Below, one piece after another: positions 43,884 through 52,622 of a DNA stretch of 64,000 nucleotides. Position 1 is the first letter of the stretch. Every line of letters starts with the position of its first letter. The stretch is from contig NZ_DIHC01000016.1 of NCBI RefSeq assembly GCF_002419965.1, positions 291,496 through 355,495 of the forward strand, given 5' to 3'. Source of the stretch: Pseudomonas sp. UBA5706 (GTDB lineage: Bacteria > Pseudomonadota > Gammaproteobacteria > Pseudomonadales > Pseudomonadaceae). Both the position numbers and the translations under genes were made by a program. The notes under the pieces are model-generated. The model was not told the DNA's origin. It worked only from the letters and a program-made list of their open reading frames with translations, and made no database searches.

Positions 43884-44432
43884 TTACTCTGCGGTTGAAG
43901 CGTCAGTGGCGCAGGCAGGTTTGCCCGCTGCATATTTAAGGCTTGGGTCGACCAGTGCATCGAAATGCTTGAGGGCTTCGGAGCCAATCAAAAGCGGGTA
44001 TTGGAAAGCACTGCGGTCGGTCAAGTTCACTTCTATGGTTCGTGAAGCGCTGCCCATGCACACTTCCAGGCTGATCACCGGCCTTGAGGTGTATTTTTTT
44101 TCATCGTCGGGGTCGACATCGCCTGCCCGGCGCTTGATCTTGCCAACTCGCGCCAAAGGCCGTTCGATCGGGTGTTCGTGAGCGTCATCGATGGCAAGGT
44201 AGAAGCGCACCCAGGATTCACCCTCACGTTTGAAACGCTTGATATCACGGGCGCTTAGCGAGGCGGTCTTGGCGCCGGTGTCCAGTTTCGCCGCGAACTG
44301 CAGGTCGATGCCGGCCAACTCTGCGTACTCGTTCAAGCCGTAGACGGTCTTGCCCGCGGCCAGGCACAGGTCGCTGAGGAACAGGCCCGGCAGATACAGG
44401 CAGAGAAGAAAGAGGAGAGGGTGGCGGCTCAT
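43884..44432 (-). CDS. Retropepsin-like aspartic protease, exported ('ATP-dependent zinc protease' family)
   Basis: Starting at ATG 44432 gives 182 residues with a signal peptide (MSRHPLLFLLCLYLPGLFLSD..., cleaved near residue 26). The catalytic-type motif LDTGAKTASL (Asp51) and the later strand PLLIGSEALKHFDALVDPSLKY show the single-domain retropepsin fold. The database label 'ATP-dependent zinc protease' for this family has no visible basis: there is neither a Walker motif nor an HExxH. It would act as a dimer in the periplasm. The next gene begins 4 bases on, so the two are co-expressed. Confidence 0.83.
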   Translation of the reverse strand: MSRHPLLFLLCLYLPGLFLSDLCLAAGKTVYGLNEYAELAGIDLQFAAKLDTGAKTASLSARDIKRFKREGESWVRFYLAIDDAHEHPIERPLARVGKIKRRAGDVDPDDEKKYTSRPVISLEVCMGSASRTIEVNLTDRSAFQYPLLIGSEALKHFDALVDPSLKYAAGKPACATDASTAE

Positions 44433-44632
44433 AGGTCCTGCAGTGATGGGAACAAGGAGCCGTTTTGACTTCAGCTCGAGATGGGATCTGGCGCGAGCTG
44501 CGTTCAGCAAGACGTCCGTGGGTCACCTGTCACGGCAGGCGGATGCGGTCGGCATTCTAGCATGAAGGTTTTATGGCGCCAGCGAACGGCAGCTTTGACA
44601 GTGTTTGTAGGAAAAGTCGATATGCTCAGCGT

Positions 44633-44695
44633 ATCTATAGATTGTTGACAGTTTATAAAATTACTTTGACTTATTGGCGATTATTTCGCTAAATT
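44633..44695 (+). promoter_or_regulatory. Promoter and candidate operator of the prp operon
   Basis: ATCTATAGAT (44633-44642) is a perfect 10-base palindrome in an AT-rich region. Downstream, TTGACT (44666-44671) and TAAATT (44690-44695) have 18 bases between them and make a plausible sigma-70 promoter 28 bases before the GntR ATG. The palindrome is a candidate site for the GntR regulator, which would then control itself and the whole operon. Confidence 0.45.
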
Positions 44696-44723
44696 AGCTC
44701 TATTCAATAAGAAGGTGTCGACA

Positions 44724-45428
44724 ATGTTGGATGCCACCGAAGTCACTGCCACCACGCTGGTCGATGCCGAGACCCTTTCGGAGAACGTATTTCGACGGAT
44801 TCAGGCGGCGATCGTCAAAGGCGAGATCGCACCCGGCAGCAAGATTTCCGAGCCGGAACTGGCGCGTACCTATGGCATCAGCCGTGGCCCGTTGCGCGAG
44901 GCCATTCACCGGCTTGAGGGGCAGCGTCTGTTGGTGCGTGTACCCCACGTCGGCGCTCGTGTGGTGTCGTTAAACCACGCAGAGCTGGTGGAGCTTTACG
45001 AAATTCGTGAATCCCTGGAAGGTATGGCCTGTCGTTTGGCCGCCGAGCGCATGACCGTCGACGAAATCGATGATTTGCGCCATGTGCTGGAAACCCACGA
45101 GCGCGATCCGGCGTTTCAGGCAGGGGTCGGCTACTACCAGCAGGAAGGCGATTTCGACTTTCACTACCGGATCATCCAGGGCGCGCGCAACAGCACGTTG
45201 ACCCAGATGCTTTGCGGCGAGTTGTATCAACTGGTGCGCATGTACCGCATTCAGTTTTCCACGACGCCCAACCGACCGCGCATGGCCTTCACCGAACACC
45301 ACCGCATTCTCGACGCCATCGCCGACCGTGACGGCGAACTGGCCGAGCTGTTGATGCGTCGTCATATCGGCGCGTCGAAACGCAACATCGAACAGCGCTA
45401 TCAAGCTGCTACTGCCCGAGGTGAATAA
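44724..45428 (+). CDS. GntR family regulator of the methylcitrate operon
   Basis: ATG 44724 is preferred (AAGAAGG upstream); a GTG at 44715 lies inside that site. The 234-residue product has an N-terminal winged helix (about 25-75, GEIAPGSKISEPELARTYGISRGPLREAIHRLEGQ) and an all-helical FadR/VanR-type C-terminal domain (about 85-225) with the metal/ligand His residues in DFHYRII and HHRIL. In Pseudomonas this gene precedes prpB and senses a 2-methylcitrate pathway intermediate. Its stop TAA shares one base with the prpB ATG. Confidence 0.9.
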   Translation: MLDATEVTATTLVDAETLSENVFRRIQAAIVKGEIAPGSKISEPELARTYGISRGPLREAIHRLEGQRLLVRVPHVGARVVSLNHAELVELYEIRESLEGMACRLAAERMTVDEIDDLRHVLETHERDPAFQAGVGYYQQEGDFDFHYRIIQGARNSTLTQMLCGELYQLVRMYRIQFSTTPNRPRMAFTEHHRILDAIADRDGELAELLMRRHIGASKRNIEQRYQAATARGE

Positions 45429-46318
45429 TGACTTTAAGAACGACTCCCGGCCAACGCTTCCGTGACGCGGTCGCCAGTGAACATCCTCTGCAGGTGGTCG
45501 GGGCGATCAACGCCAACCACGCGCTGCTCGCACAACGTGCCGGTTTCAAGGCCATTTACCTGTCCGGTGGCGGGGTGGCAGCAGGCTCCCTCGGGGTGCC
45601 GGATCTGGGTATAACCGGGCTGGATGATGTACTGACCGACGTGCGCCGCATCACCGATGTCTGCGATCTGCCGTTGCTGGTGGACGTGGACACCGGCTTT
45701 GGCGCCTCGGCATTCAACGTCGCTCGTACGGTGAAGTCGATGATCAAGTTTGGCGCGGCAGCCATGCACATCGAGGACCAGGTCGGTGCCAAGCGGTGCG
45801 GTCACCGTCCAGGCAAGGAAATCGTTTCCCGGCAGGAGATGGTCGATCGCATCAAAGCAGCGGTCGATGCCCGTACCGACGACAGTTTCGTGATCATGGC
45901 GCGTACCGACGCGCTGGCGGTGGAAGGGCTGGAATCGGCACTGGACCGCGCAGCCGCTTGCATCGAGGCGGGCGCCGATATGGTGTTCCCTGAAGCCATC
46001 ACCGAGCTTGAGATGTACAAGCTGTTCGCCTCGCGAGTGAAGGCGCCGATCCTGGCCAACATTACCGAATTCGGTTCCACCCCTCTGTTTACCACTGACG
46101 AGTTGAAGTCAGCGGAAGTGGGGCTGGTGCTGTATCCGCTTTCGGCCTTCCGGGCGATGAACAAGGCGGCGGAAAACGTTTACACCGCAATCCGCCGCGA
46201 TGGCACGCAGAAGAATGTGGTCGACACTATGCAGACCCGCATGGAGCTGTACGAACGCATCGATTACCACGCTTTCGAACAGAAACTGGATGCGTTGTTT
46301 GCGCAGTACAAGGGCTGA
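45428..46318 (+). CDS. prpB: 2-Methylisocitrate lyase PrpB
   Basis: The 296-residue enzyme splits 2-methylisocitrate into succinate and pyruvate, the last step of propionate breakdown. It is a PEP mutase/isocitrate lyase fold with SGGGVAAGSLGVPDLG, DVDTGFG (Mg-binding Asp), the mobile catalytic loop KRCGHRPGKE and the Glu-containing AITELEMYK region. Its length equals that of other PrpB proteins. The start overlaps the regulator stop by one base, which means translational coupling. Confidence 0.96.
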   Translation: MTLRTTPGQRFRDAVASEHPLQVVGAINANHALLAQRAGFKAIYLSGGGVAAGSLGVPDLGITGLDDVLTDVRRITDVCDLPLLVDVDTGFGASAFNVARTVKSMIKFGAAAMHIEDQVGAKRCGHRPGKEIVSRQEMVDRIKAAVDARTDDSFVIMARTDALAVEGLESALDRAAACIEAGADMVFPEAITELEMYKLFASRVKAPILANITEFGSTPLFTTDELKSAEVGLVLYPLSAFRAMNKAAENVYTAIRRDGTQKNVVDTMQTRMELYERIDYHAFEQKLDALFAQYKG

Positions 46319-46487
46319 ACCGGGTCCCCCGCAGCACTGTGGCTATCGGCGGTAGGTATTGGTATACGCCGCCGCCCCGCAAGCCGTGCTGCTCCCGATG
46401 ATGTTCGCGATTGACTACCGCAAGACCCTGAAACGCAGTTTCCGATGAATTGCCGATTCCCTAAAAATTTCAAGATTGGAGAGAGCA

Positions 46488-47615
46488 ATGGCCCAAGCAA
46501 AAGTATTGAGTGGCGCTGGCCTGCGTGGCCAGGTGGCCGGACAGACCGCCCTGTCGACCGTTGGCCAGGCCGGTGCCGGGTTGACCTACCGCGGTTATGA
46601 CGTACGCGAGCTGGCCGCCGCGGCCCGCTTCGAGGAGGTGGCCTACCTGCTGCTGTATGGCGAGTTGCCGACCCAGTCGCAACTGCAGACCTACCTGAAG
46701 AAACTCCAGGGCTTGCGCGACCTGCCGCAGGCCTTGAAAGAAGTGCTGGAACGCATTCCTGCCGATGCGCACCCGATGGACGTGATGCGCACCGGCTGCT
46801 CGATGCTCGGCAACCTGGAGCCTGAAAAAAGCTTCGAACAGCAACGCGATTCCACCGACCGTCTGCTGGCTGCCTTCCCTGCGATCATGTGCTACTGGTA
46901 TCGCTTCAGTCACGACGGTAAGCGCATTGATTGCGTCACCGATGAAGTGTCGATCGCCGGGCACTTCCTCAAATTGCTACTGGACAAGGCCCCGAGCGAA
47001 CTGCATCGCAAGGTGATGGACGTTTCATTGATCCTGTACGCAGAGCACGAATTCAACGCTTCGACCTTCACCGCACGTGTCTGCGCCTCGACCCTGTCGG
47101 ACCTGTTCTCCTGCATCACCGCCGCCATCGGGACCCTGCGCGGTCCACTGCACGGTGGTGCCAACGAAGCAGCCATGGAAATGATCGAGAAGTTCTCGTC
47201 AGCCGAAGAAGCGGTCAAGGGCACGCTGGGCATGCTCGAGCGCAAGGACAAGATCATGGGCTTCGGCCATGCGATCTATAAGGACAACGATCCCCGCAAC
47301 GAGGTGATCAAGGGCTGGTCGAAAAAACTCGCTGACGAAGTGGGCGACAAGGTCTTGTTCCCGGTGTCCGAAGCCATCGACAAGACCATGTGGGAGCAGA
47401 AGAAGCTGTTCCCCAACGCCGACTTCTACCATGCCTCGGCGTACCACTTCATGGGCATCCCGACCAAGCTGTTCACGCCGATCTTCGTCTGTTCGCGTCT
47501 GACCGGCTGGGCGTCCCATGTCTTCGAACAACGCGCCAACAATCGCATCATCCGTCCGAGTGCCGAGTACATCGGCGTCGAGCAGCGCAAGTTCGTGCCA
47601 ATCGAACAACGCTGA
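46488..47615 (+). CDS. prpC: 2-Methylcitrate synthase PrpC
   Basis: Starting at ATG 46488 (GGAGAG upstream) gives 375 residues, as in known PrpC. It joins propionyl-CoA to oxaloacetate. Citrate-synthase-fold blocks are present: GLTYRGYDVRELA, LRGPLHGGANEAAMEM with the active-site His, the second His in GFGHAIYKDNDPRNEV, and the catalytic Asp near FYHASAYHFMGIP. It lies 169 bases after prpB. Confidence 0.96.
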   Translation: MAQAKVLSGAGLRGQVAGQTALSTVGQAGAGLTYRGYDVRELAAAARFEEVAYLLLYGELPTQSQLQTYLKKLQGLRDLPQALKEVLERIPADAHPMDVMRTGCSMLGNLEPEKSFEQQRDSTDRLLAAFPAIMCYWYRFSHDGKRIDCVTDEVSIAGHFLKLLLDKAPSELHRKVMDVSLILYAEHEFNASTFTARVCASTLSDLFSCITAAIGTLRGPLHGGANEAAMEMIEKFSSAEEAVKGTLGMLERKDKIMGFGHAIYKDNDPRNEVIKGWSKKLADEVGDKVLFPVSEAIDKTMWEQKKLFPNADFYHASAYHFMGIPTKLFTPIFVCSRLTGWASHVFEQRANNRIIRPSAEYIGVEQRKFVPIEQR

Positions 47616-47623
47616 ATGGGTGC

Positions 47624-47662
47624 AGGCCCGCACCGCGTCCAATTCAGGTCCGATGCGGGCCT
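47624..47662 (+). other. Intercistronic hairpin between prpC and acnD
   Basis: AGGCCCGCA (47624-47632) and TGCGGGCCT (47654-47662) pair perfectly over 9 bases, just after the prpC stop and 34 bases before acnD. A short CCTTTT follows, so this could attenuate transcription or protect the 3' end of the prpBC segment. Confidence 0.55.
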
Positions 47663-47696
47663 CACCTTTTGAACCTACCGTGATCGAGTCCTGACG

Positions 47697-50291
47697 ATGA
47701 ACACTGAATATCGCAAACCGTTGCCTGGCACCTCACTGGACTACTTCGATGCGCGCCAGGCGGTTGAAGCCATCAAGCCAGGGGCCTACGCAACGCTGCC
47801 GTACACCTCGCGCGTGCTGGCGGAAAACCTTGTGCGTCGCTGCGATCCGGCGACCCTCAGGGCGTCGTTGACGCAGTTGATCGAGCGCAAGCGCGACCTG
47901 GATTTCCCCTGGTTCCCGGCCCGCGTGGTGTGCCACGACATTCTTGGTCAGACCGCGCTGGTGGACCTGGCAGGTCTGCGTGACGCGATTGCCGACATGG
48001 GCGGCGACCCGGCACAGGTCAATCCCGTGGTGCCGGTGCAACTGATCGTCGACCATTCGCTGGCGGTGGAATGCGGGGGCTATGACCCGGACGCGTTCAA
48101 CAAGAACCGCGCCATCGAAGACCGCCGCAACGAAGATCGTTTTCATTTCATCAACTGGACCAAGCAGGCGTTCAAGAACGTCGAAGTGATCCCGCCGGGC
48201 AACGGCATCATGCACCAGATCAATCTGGAGCGGATGTCGCCGGTGATCCAGACCCTTAATGGCGTGGCGTTCCCGGACACCTTGGTCGGGACCGACAGCC
48301 ACACGCCCCATGTGGACGCACTGGGTGTGATCGCCATCGGCGTCGGCGGGCTGGAAGCGGAAAACGTCATGCTTGGTCGTGCGTCGTGGATGCGCCTGCC
48401 AGACATCATCGGCGTCGAACTGGGCGGGCGTCCGCAGCCGGGCATTACCGCCACCGATGTGGTGCTGGCGCTGACCGAGTTCCTGCGCAAGCAGAAAGTG
48501 GTCGGTGCGTGGCTCGAGTTCTACGGTGCAGGCGCCAGTGCCCTGACCTTGGGCGACCGTGCGACGATTTCCAACATGGCCCCGGAATATGGCGCTACAG
48601 CGGCGATGTTCTCCATCGACCAGCAGACCATTGACTACCTCACCCTCACCGGCCGTGATGACCAACAGGTGAAACTGGTGGAAACCTTTGCCAGGCATAC
48701 CGGGCTTTGGGCCGACAGCCTGTCGAGTGCCGAATACGAGCGCGTGTTGAGCTTCGATCTGTCAAGCGTCGTGCGCAACATGGCGGGCCCGTCCAACCCC
48801 CATGCACGGGTTGCGACCGCCGATCTGGCAGCCAAAGGCATCGCCAGCGCCTGGGAGCAGACGCCTGGCTTGATGCCTGATGGCGCGGTGATCATCGCCG
48901 CGATTACCAGCTGCACCAACACCAGCAACCCGCGCAACGTGATCGCCGCAGGCTTGCTTGCACGCAATGCCAACAGGCTGGGCCTGACCCGCAAGCCTTG
49001 GGTAAAATCCTCGCTGGCGCCGGGTTCCAAGACCGTTGCCCTGTATCTGGACGAAGCCGGGCTGACCCACGAGCTGGAGCAACTGGGCTTTGGTGTCGTA
49101 GCGTTTGCCTGTACCACTTGCAACGGCATGTCGGGTGCGTTGGACCCGGTGATCCAGCAGGAAATCATCGACCGCGATCTGTATGCGACAGCGGTGTTGT
49201 CCGGTAATCGCAACTTCGACGGGCGCATTCACCCTTACGCCAAACAGGCGTTTCTCGCCTCACCGCCGCTGGTAGTGGCCTACGCTATCGCTGGCACGAT
49301 CCGCTTCGACATCGAGAAAGATGTACTGGGCATCGGTGCAAATGGCGAAGAACTTCGCTTGAAGGATATCTGGCCCAGCGACGAGGAGATCGACGCAGTG
49401 GTCAAGACCTCGGTCAAACCGGAGCAGTTTCGTCAGGTGTATATCCCGATGTTCGCGATTCACGAGGACACCGGTCCGAAAGTCGAGCCACTGTACAATT
49501 GGCGTCCGGCGAGCACCTATATTCGTCGCCCTCCGTACTGGGAAGGCGCATTGGCCGGGGAGCGGACGCTCAAAGGCATGCGCCCTCTGGCGGTGCTGCC
49601 GGACAACATCACCACCGATCACCTGTCGCCGTCCAACGCGATCATGCTCGACAGCGCAGCGGGCGAATACCTGGCACGCATGGGCCTGCCGGAAGAGGAC
49701 TTCAATTCCTATGCCACTCACCGCGGTGACCATCTGACAGCGCAGCGCGCTACCTTTGCCAACCCCAAGCTGTTCAACGAGATGGTTCAGGAGAACGGCA
49801 TGGTCAAGCAGGGTTCACTGGCACGAATCGAGCCGGAAGGGCAGGTCACCCGCATGTGGGAAGCCATCGAGACGTATATGGATCGCAAGCAGCCGCTGAT
49901 CATCGTTGCCGGCGCCGACTATGGCCAGGGCTCATCTCGTGACTGGGCGGCCAAGGGCGTGCGTCTGGCGGGTGTGGAAGCCATCGTTGCCGAAGGCTTC
50001 GAGCGCATCCACCGTACCAATCTGGTGGGCATGGGCGTGTTGCCGCTGGAGTTCAAGCCCGGGACCGATCGCACCACGCTGGGCATCGACGGCACCGAAA
50101 CCTTTGACGTGATCGGCGAGCGCACGCCACGTGCAACCCTCACCCTGGTGATCGAGCGCAAGAATGGCGAGCGCTTGCAAGTGCCGGTCACTTGCCGCCT
50201 GGACACGGGCGAAGAGGTATCGATCTACGAAGCGGGCGGCGTGTTGCAGCGCTTCGCTCAGGACTTCCTCGAATCGTCCGCCGTCGCTTGA
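47697..50291 (+). CDS. acnD: 2-Methylcitrate dehydratase AcnD (Fe/S dependent)
   Basis: The 864-residue aconitase-family enzyme dehydrates 2-methylcitrate to a 2-methylaconitate isomer that needs PrpF for further use. Iron-sulfur ligands are in AITSCTNTSNPRNVIAAGL and ACTTCNGMSG. Substrate-binding blocks include VGTDSHTPHVDALGVIAIGVGGLEAE and the C-terminal GADYGQGSSRDWAAKG swivel loop. Its length and position between prpC and prpF distinguish it from housekeeping AcnA. Confidence 0.95.
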   Translation: MNTEYRKPLPGTSLDYFDARQAVEAIKPGAYATLPYTSRVLAENLVRRCDPATLRASLTQLIERKRDLDFPWFPARVVCHDILGQTALVDLAGLRDAIADMGGDPAQVNPVVPVQLIVDHSLAVECGGYDPDAFNKNRAIEDRRNEDRFHFINWTKQAFKNVEVIPPGNGIMHQINLERMSPVIQTLNGVAFPDTLVGTDSHTPHVDALGVIAIGVGGLEAENVMLGRASWMRLPDIIGVELGGRPQPGITATDVVLALTEFLRKQKVVGAWLEFYGAGASALTLGDRATISNMAPEYGATAAMFSIDQQTIDYLTLTGRDDQQVKLVETFARHTGLWADSLSSAEYERVLSFDLSSVVRNMAGPSNPHARVATADLAAKGIASAWEQTPGLMPDGAVIIAAITSCTNTSNPRNVIAAGLLARNANRLGLTRKPWVKSSLAPGSKTVALYLDEAGLTHELEQLGFGVVAFACTTCNGMSGALDPVIQQEIIDRDLYATAVLSGNRNFDGRIHPYAKQAFLASPPLVVAYAIAGTIRFDIEKDVLGIGANGEELRLKDIWPSDEEIDAVVKTSVKPEQFRQVYIPMFAIHEDTGPKVEPLYNWRPASTYIRRPPYWEGALAGERTLKGMRPLAVLPDNITTDHLSPSNAIMLDSAAGEYLARMGLPEEDFNSYATHRGDHLTAQRATFANPKLFNEMVQENGMVKQGSLARIEPEGQVTRMWEAIETYMDRKQPLIIVAGADYGQGSSRDWAAKGVRLAGVEAIVAEGFERIHRTNLVGMGVLPLEFKPGTDRTTLGIDGTETFDVIGERTPRATLTLVIERKNGERLQVPVTCRLDTGEEVSIYEAGGVLQRFAQDFLESSAVA

Positions 50292-50302
50292 GGCACCAGT
50301 AG

Positions 50303-50322
50303 GCGCCACTTAATTGTGGCGC
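50303..50322 (+). other. Intercistronic hairpin between acnD and prpF
   Basis: GCGCCAC and GTGGCGC form a perfect 7-base stem around the loop TTAATT, starting 11 bases after the acnD stop and 30 bases before the prpF start. A T-rich CTTCTTATAAAG tract follows. It could be a partial terminator or an RNA-processing signal setting the prpF level. Confidence 0.5.
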
Positions 50323-50352
50323 TTGCTTCTTATAAAGAAGGAAAACGATTTC

Positions 50353-51543
50353 ATGGCTCATACAGCGCAAATCAGGATTCCCGCGACTTACATGCGCGGC
50401 GGCACGAGCAAAGGCGTGTTTTTCCGCTTGCAGGATCTGCCCGAGGCGGCGCAGGTGCCGGGCCCTGCCCGCGATGCCCTGCTGCTACGGGTCATCGGCA
50501 GCCCCGATCCGTATGCCAAGCAGATCGATGGCATGGGCGGCGCGACCTCAAGCACCAGCAAGACGGTGATTCTGTCCAAGAGCATCAAGGCTGATCACGA
50601 TGTCGATTACCTGTTCGGTCAGGTCTCCATCGATAAGCCCTTCGTGGACTGGAGCGGCAACTGCGGCAACCTGTCGGCGGCGGTCGGTCCGTTCGCCATC
50701 AGCAACGGCCTGGTGTCTGCCGATCGGCTGCCAAAAGACGGCGTGGCAGTGATTCGGATCTGGCAGGCCAACATCGGCAAGACCATCATCGCTCATGTGC
50801 CGATCACAAATGGCGCAGTGCAGGAAACCGGCGATTTCGAACTCGATGGCGTGACCTTCCCGGCGGCAGAGGTGCAGCTGGAATTCATCGACCCGGCGGC
50901 CGAAGAAGAGGGCGCTGGCGGCTCGATGTTTCCCACCGGCAATCTGGTGGACGATTTGGAAGTACCCGGTGTCGGTACTTTCAAAGCGACCATGATCAAC
51001 GCCGGGATCCCGACGATCTTTGTCAACGCCAGCGACATCGGGTACACCGGCGCCGAACTGCAGGACGCTATCAACGGCGACTTGAACGCGTTGAGCAGGT
51101 TCGAAACCATTCGAGCCTACGGCGCCGTTCGGATGGGCTTGATTGGCACCGTCGACGAGGCCGCCACGCGACAGCACACGCCAAAGGTCGCATTCGTCGC
51201 GGCGCCTGCCGACTACGTGTCTTCCAGCGGCAAGCGAGTGACGGTCGAAGATGCCGACCTGCTGGTCCGCGCCATGTCCATGGGTAAGCTGCACCACGCG
51301 ATGATGGGCACCGCTGCGGTAGCAATCGGGACGGCAGCCGCGATTCCGGGCACCCTGGTGAATCTCGCTGCCGGGGGCGGGGAGCGCAGTGCCGTGCGGT
51401 TCGGCCACCCTTCCGGCACCCTGCGCGTGGGAGCAGAGGCGGTGCTGGTCGACGGCGAGTGGCAGGTGAGGAAAGCCATCATGAGCCGCAGCGCGCGCGT
51501 GCTGATGGAAGGGTGGGTAAGGGTGCCGGGCGACAGTTTTTAA
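50353..51543 (+). CDS. prpF: 2-Methylaconitate isomerase PrpF
   Basis: Starting at ATG 50353 gives 396 residues. PrpF moves the double bond of the AcnD product so that it can be hydrated to 2-methylisocitrate. It is a diaminopimelate-epimerase-fold protein with PATYMRGGTSKGVFF at the N-terminus, the catalytic lysine region in RGGTSKG, DWSGNCGNLSAAVGPFAI, and the C-terminal GHPSGTLRVGAEAV. It is the last gene of the operon here. The 64-base gap after it holds no prpD and the next gene is on the opposite strand. Confidence 0.95.
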   Translation: MAHTAQIRIPATYMRGGTSKGVFFRLQDLPEAAQVPGPARDALLLRVIGSPDPYAKQIDGMGGATSSTSKTVILSKSIKADHDVDYLFGQVSIDKPFVDWSGNCGNLSAAVGPFAISNGLVSADRLPKDGVAVIRIWQANIGKTIIAHVPITNGAVQETGDFELDGVTFPAAEVQLEFIDPAAEEEGAGGSMFPTGNLVDDLEVPGVGTFKATMINAGIPTIFVNASDIGYTGAELQDAINGDLNALSRFETIRAYGAVRMGLIGTVDEAATRQHTPKVAFVAAPADYVSSSGKRVTVEDADLLVRAMSMGKLHHAMMGTAAVAIGTAAAIPGTLVNLAAGGGERSAVRFGHPSGTLRVGAEAVLVDGEWQVRKAIMSRSARVLMEGWVRVPGDSF

Positions 51544-51607
51544 GTATCGATCAGGGGTTTGGGCTTGAGTCTCGCAGCAGCCCGGCCTGCCACGAGCCTG
51601 GAACTGA

Positions 51608-52426
51608 TTATTTAAAGCGGCGCTCGACCCCTTTTTCCACCAGCACCTTGGCCGAGATTTCCTCGACCGAAAAATGCGTGGAATTGATATTAGGGATGTT
51701 CTCGCGGCGGAACAGGCTTTCCACTTCGCGCACTTCGAACTCGCACTGGGCGTAGCTTGAATAGCGGCTGTTGGGCTTGCGCTCGTGGCGAATCGCGGTC
51801 AAACGGTCCGGGTCGATGGTCAACCCGAACAGCTTGTTGCGATGCTGTTTGAGCGCAGGTGGCAGTTGCAGGCGTTCCATATCGTCTTCGGTCAGCGGAT
51901 AGTTGGCTGCGCGAATGCCGAACTGCATGGCCATGTACAGACAGGTCGGCGTCTTTCCGCAGCGCGAGACGCCCACCAGGATGATGTCGGCCTTGTCGTA
52001 GTAGTGGGTCCGCGCGCCGTCGTCGTTATCCAGGGCGAAGTTGACCGCCTCGATCCGTTCCATGTAATTGGAGTTGTGACCGATGGAGTGCGATTTGCCC
52101 ACTGAATAGGAGGAGTGTGAACTAAGCTCCTGCTCGAGCGGGGCCAGGAAGGTCGAAAAAATGTCGATCATGAAGCCATCGGATGTCGCCAGAATCTCGC
52201 GAATGTCCTGGTTGACGATGGTGTCGAAGATGATCGGGCGAACCTCGTCTTTCTCGGCGGCCCTGTTGATTTGCTGCACCATGGCCCGTGCTTTCTCGAC
52301 GCTGTCGATGTAGGGCCTGGTGAACTTGTTGAACGTAATGTTTTCAAACTGCGCTAGCAGGCTCTGGCCAAGGGTTTCGGCCGTGATGCCGGTGCCGTCG
52401 GAGATAAAAAAAGCGGATCGTTTCAT
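51608..52426 (-). CDS. ppsR: PEP synthase regulatory kinase/pyrophosphorylase PpsR
   Basis: The 272-residue product belongs to the DUF299/PSRP family, bifunctional proteins that inactivate PEP synthase by ADP-dependent phosphorylation of a threonine and reactivate it by phosphate-dependent removal. It begins MKRSAFFISDGTGITAETLGQSLL and has the P-loop GVSRCGKTPTCLYMA. The gene diverges from ppsA, its substrate, the usual arrangement. Intergenic space is 196 bases. Confidence 0.95.
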   Translation of the reverse strand: MKRSAFFISDGTGITAETLGQSLLAQFENITFNKFTRPYIDSVEKARAMVQQINRAAEKDEVRPIIFDTIVNQDIREILATSDGFMIDIFSTFLAPLEQELSSHSSYSVGKSHSIGHNSNYMERIEAVNFALDNDDGARTHYYDKADIILVGVSRCGKTPTCLYMAMQFGIRAANYPLTEDDMERLQLPPALKQHRNKLFGLTIDPDRLTAIRHERKPNSRYSSYAQCEFEVREVESLFRRENIPNINSTHFSVEEISAKVLVEKGVERRFK

Positions 52427-52622
52427 TTGCGCCTTGGGCCTTAAGCTGTTGACGATTGTTGGATATCATAGACCCGCTTGCGCGCCCAGACTTGCCGCAT
52501 TCTAACGAGTTTTTACGCATCAGATTTAAAGATCCAGACCACACGCGCGACGAATCCGTTTTTCCTGTGGTTCCAGCGCCAAAGCTTTTCCCAACAACAA
52601 ATCGGTTAGTGGAGAGATCACC

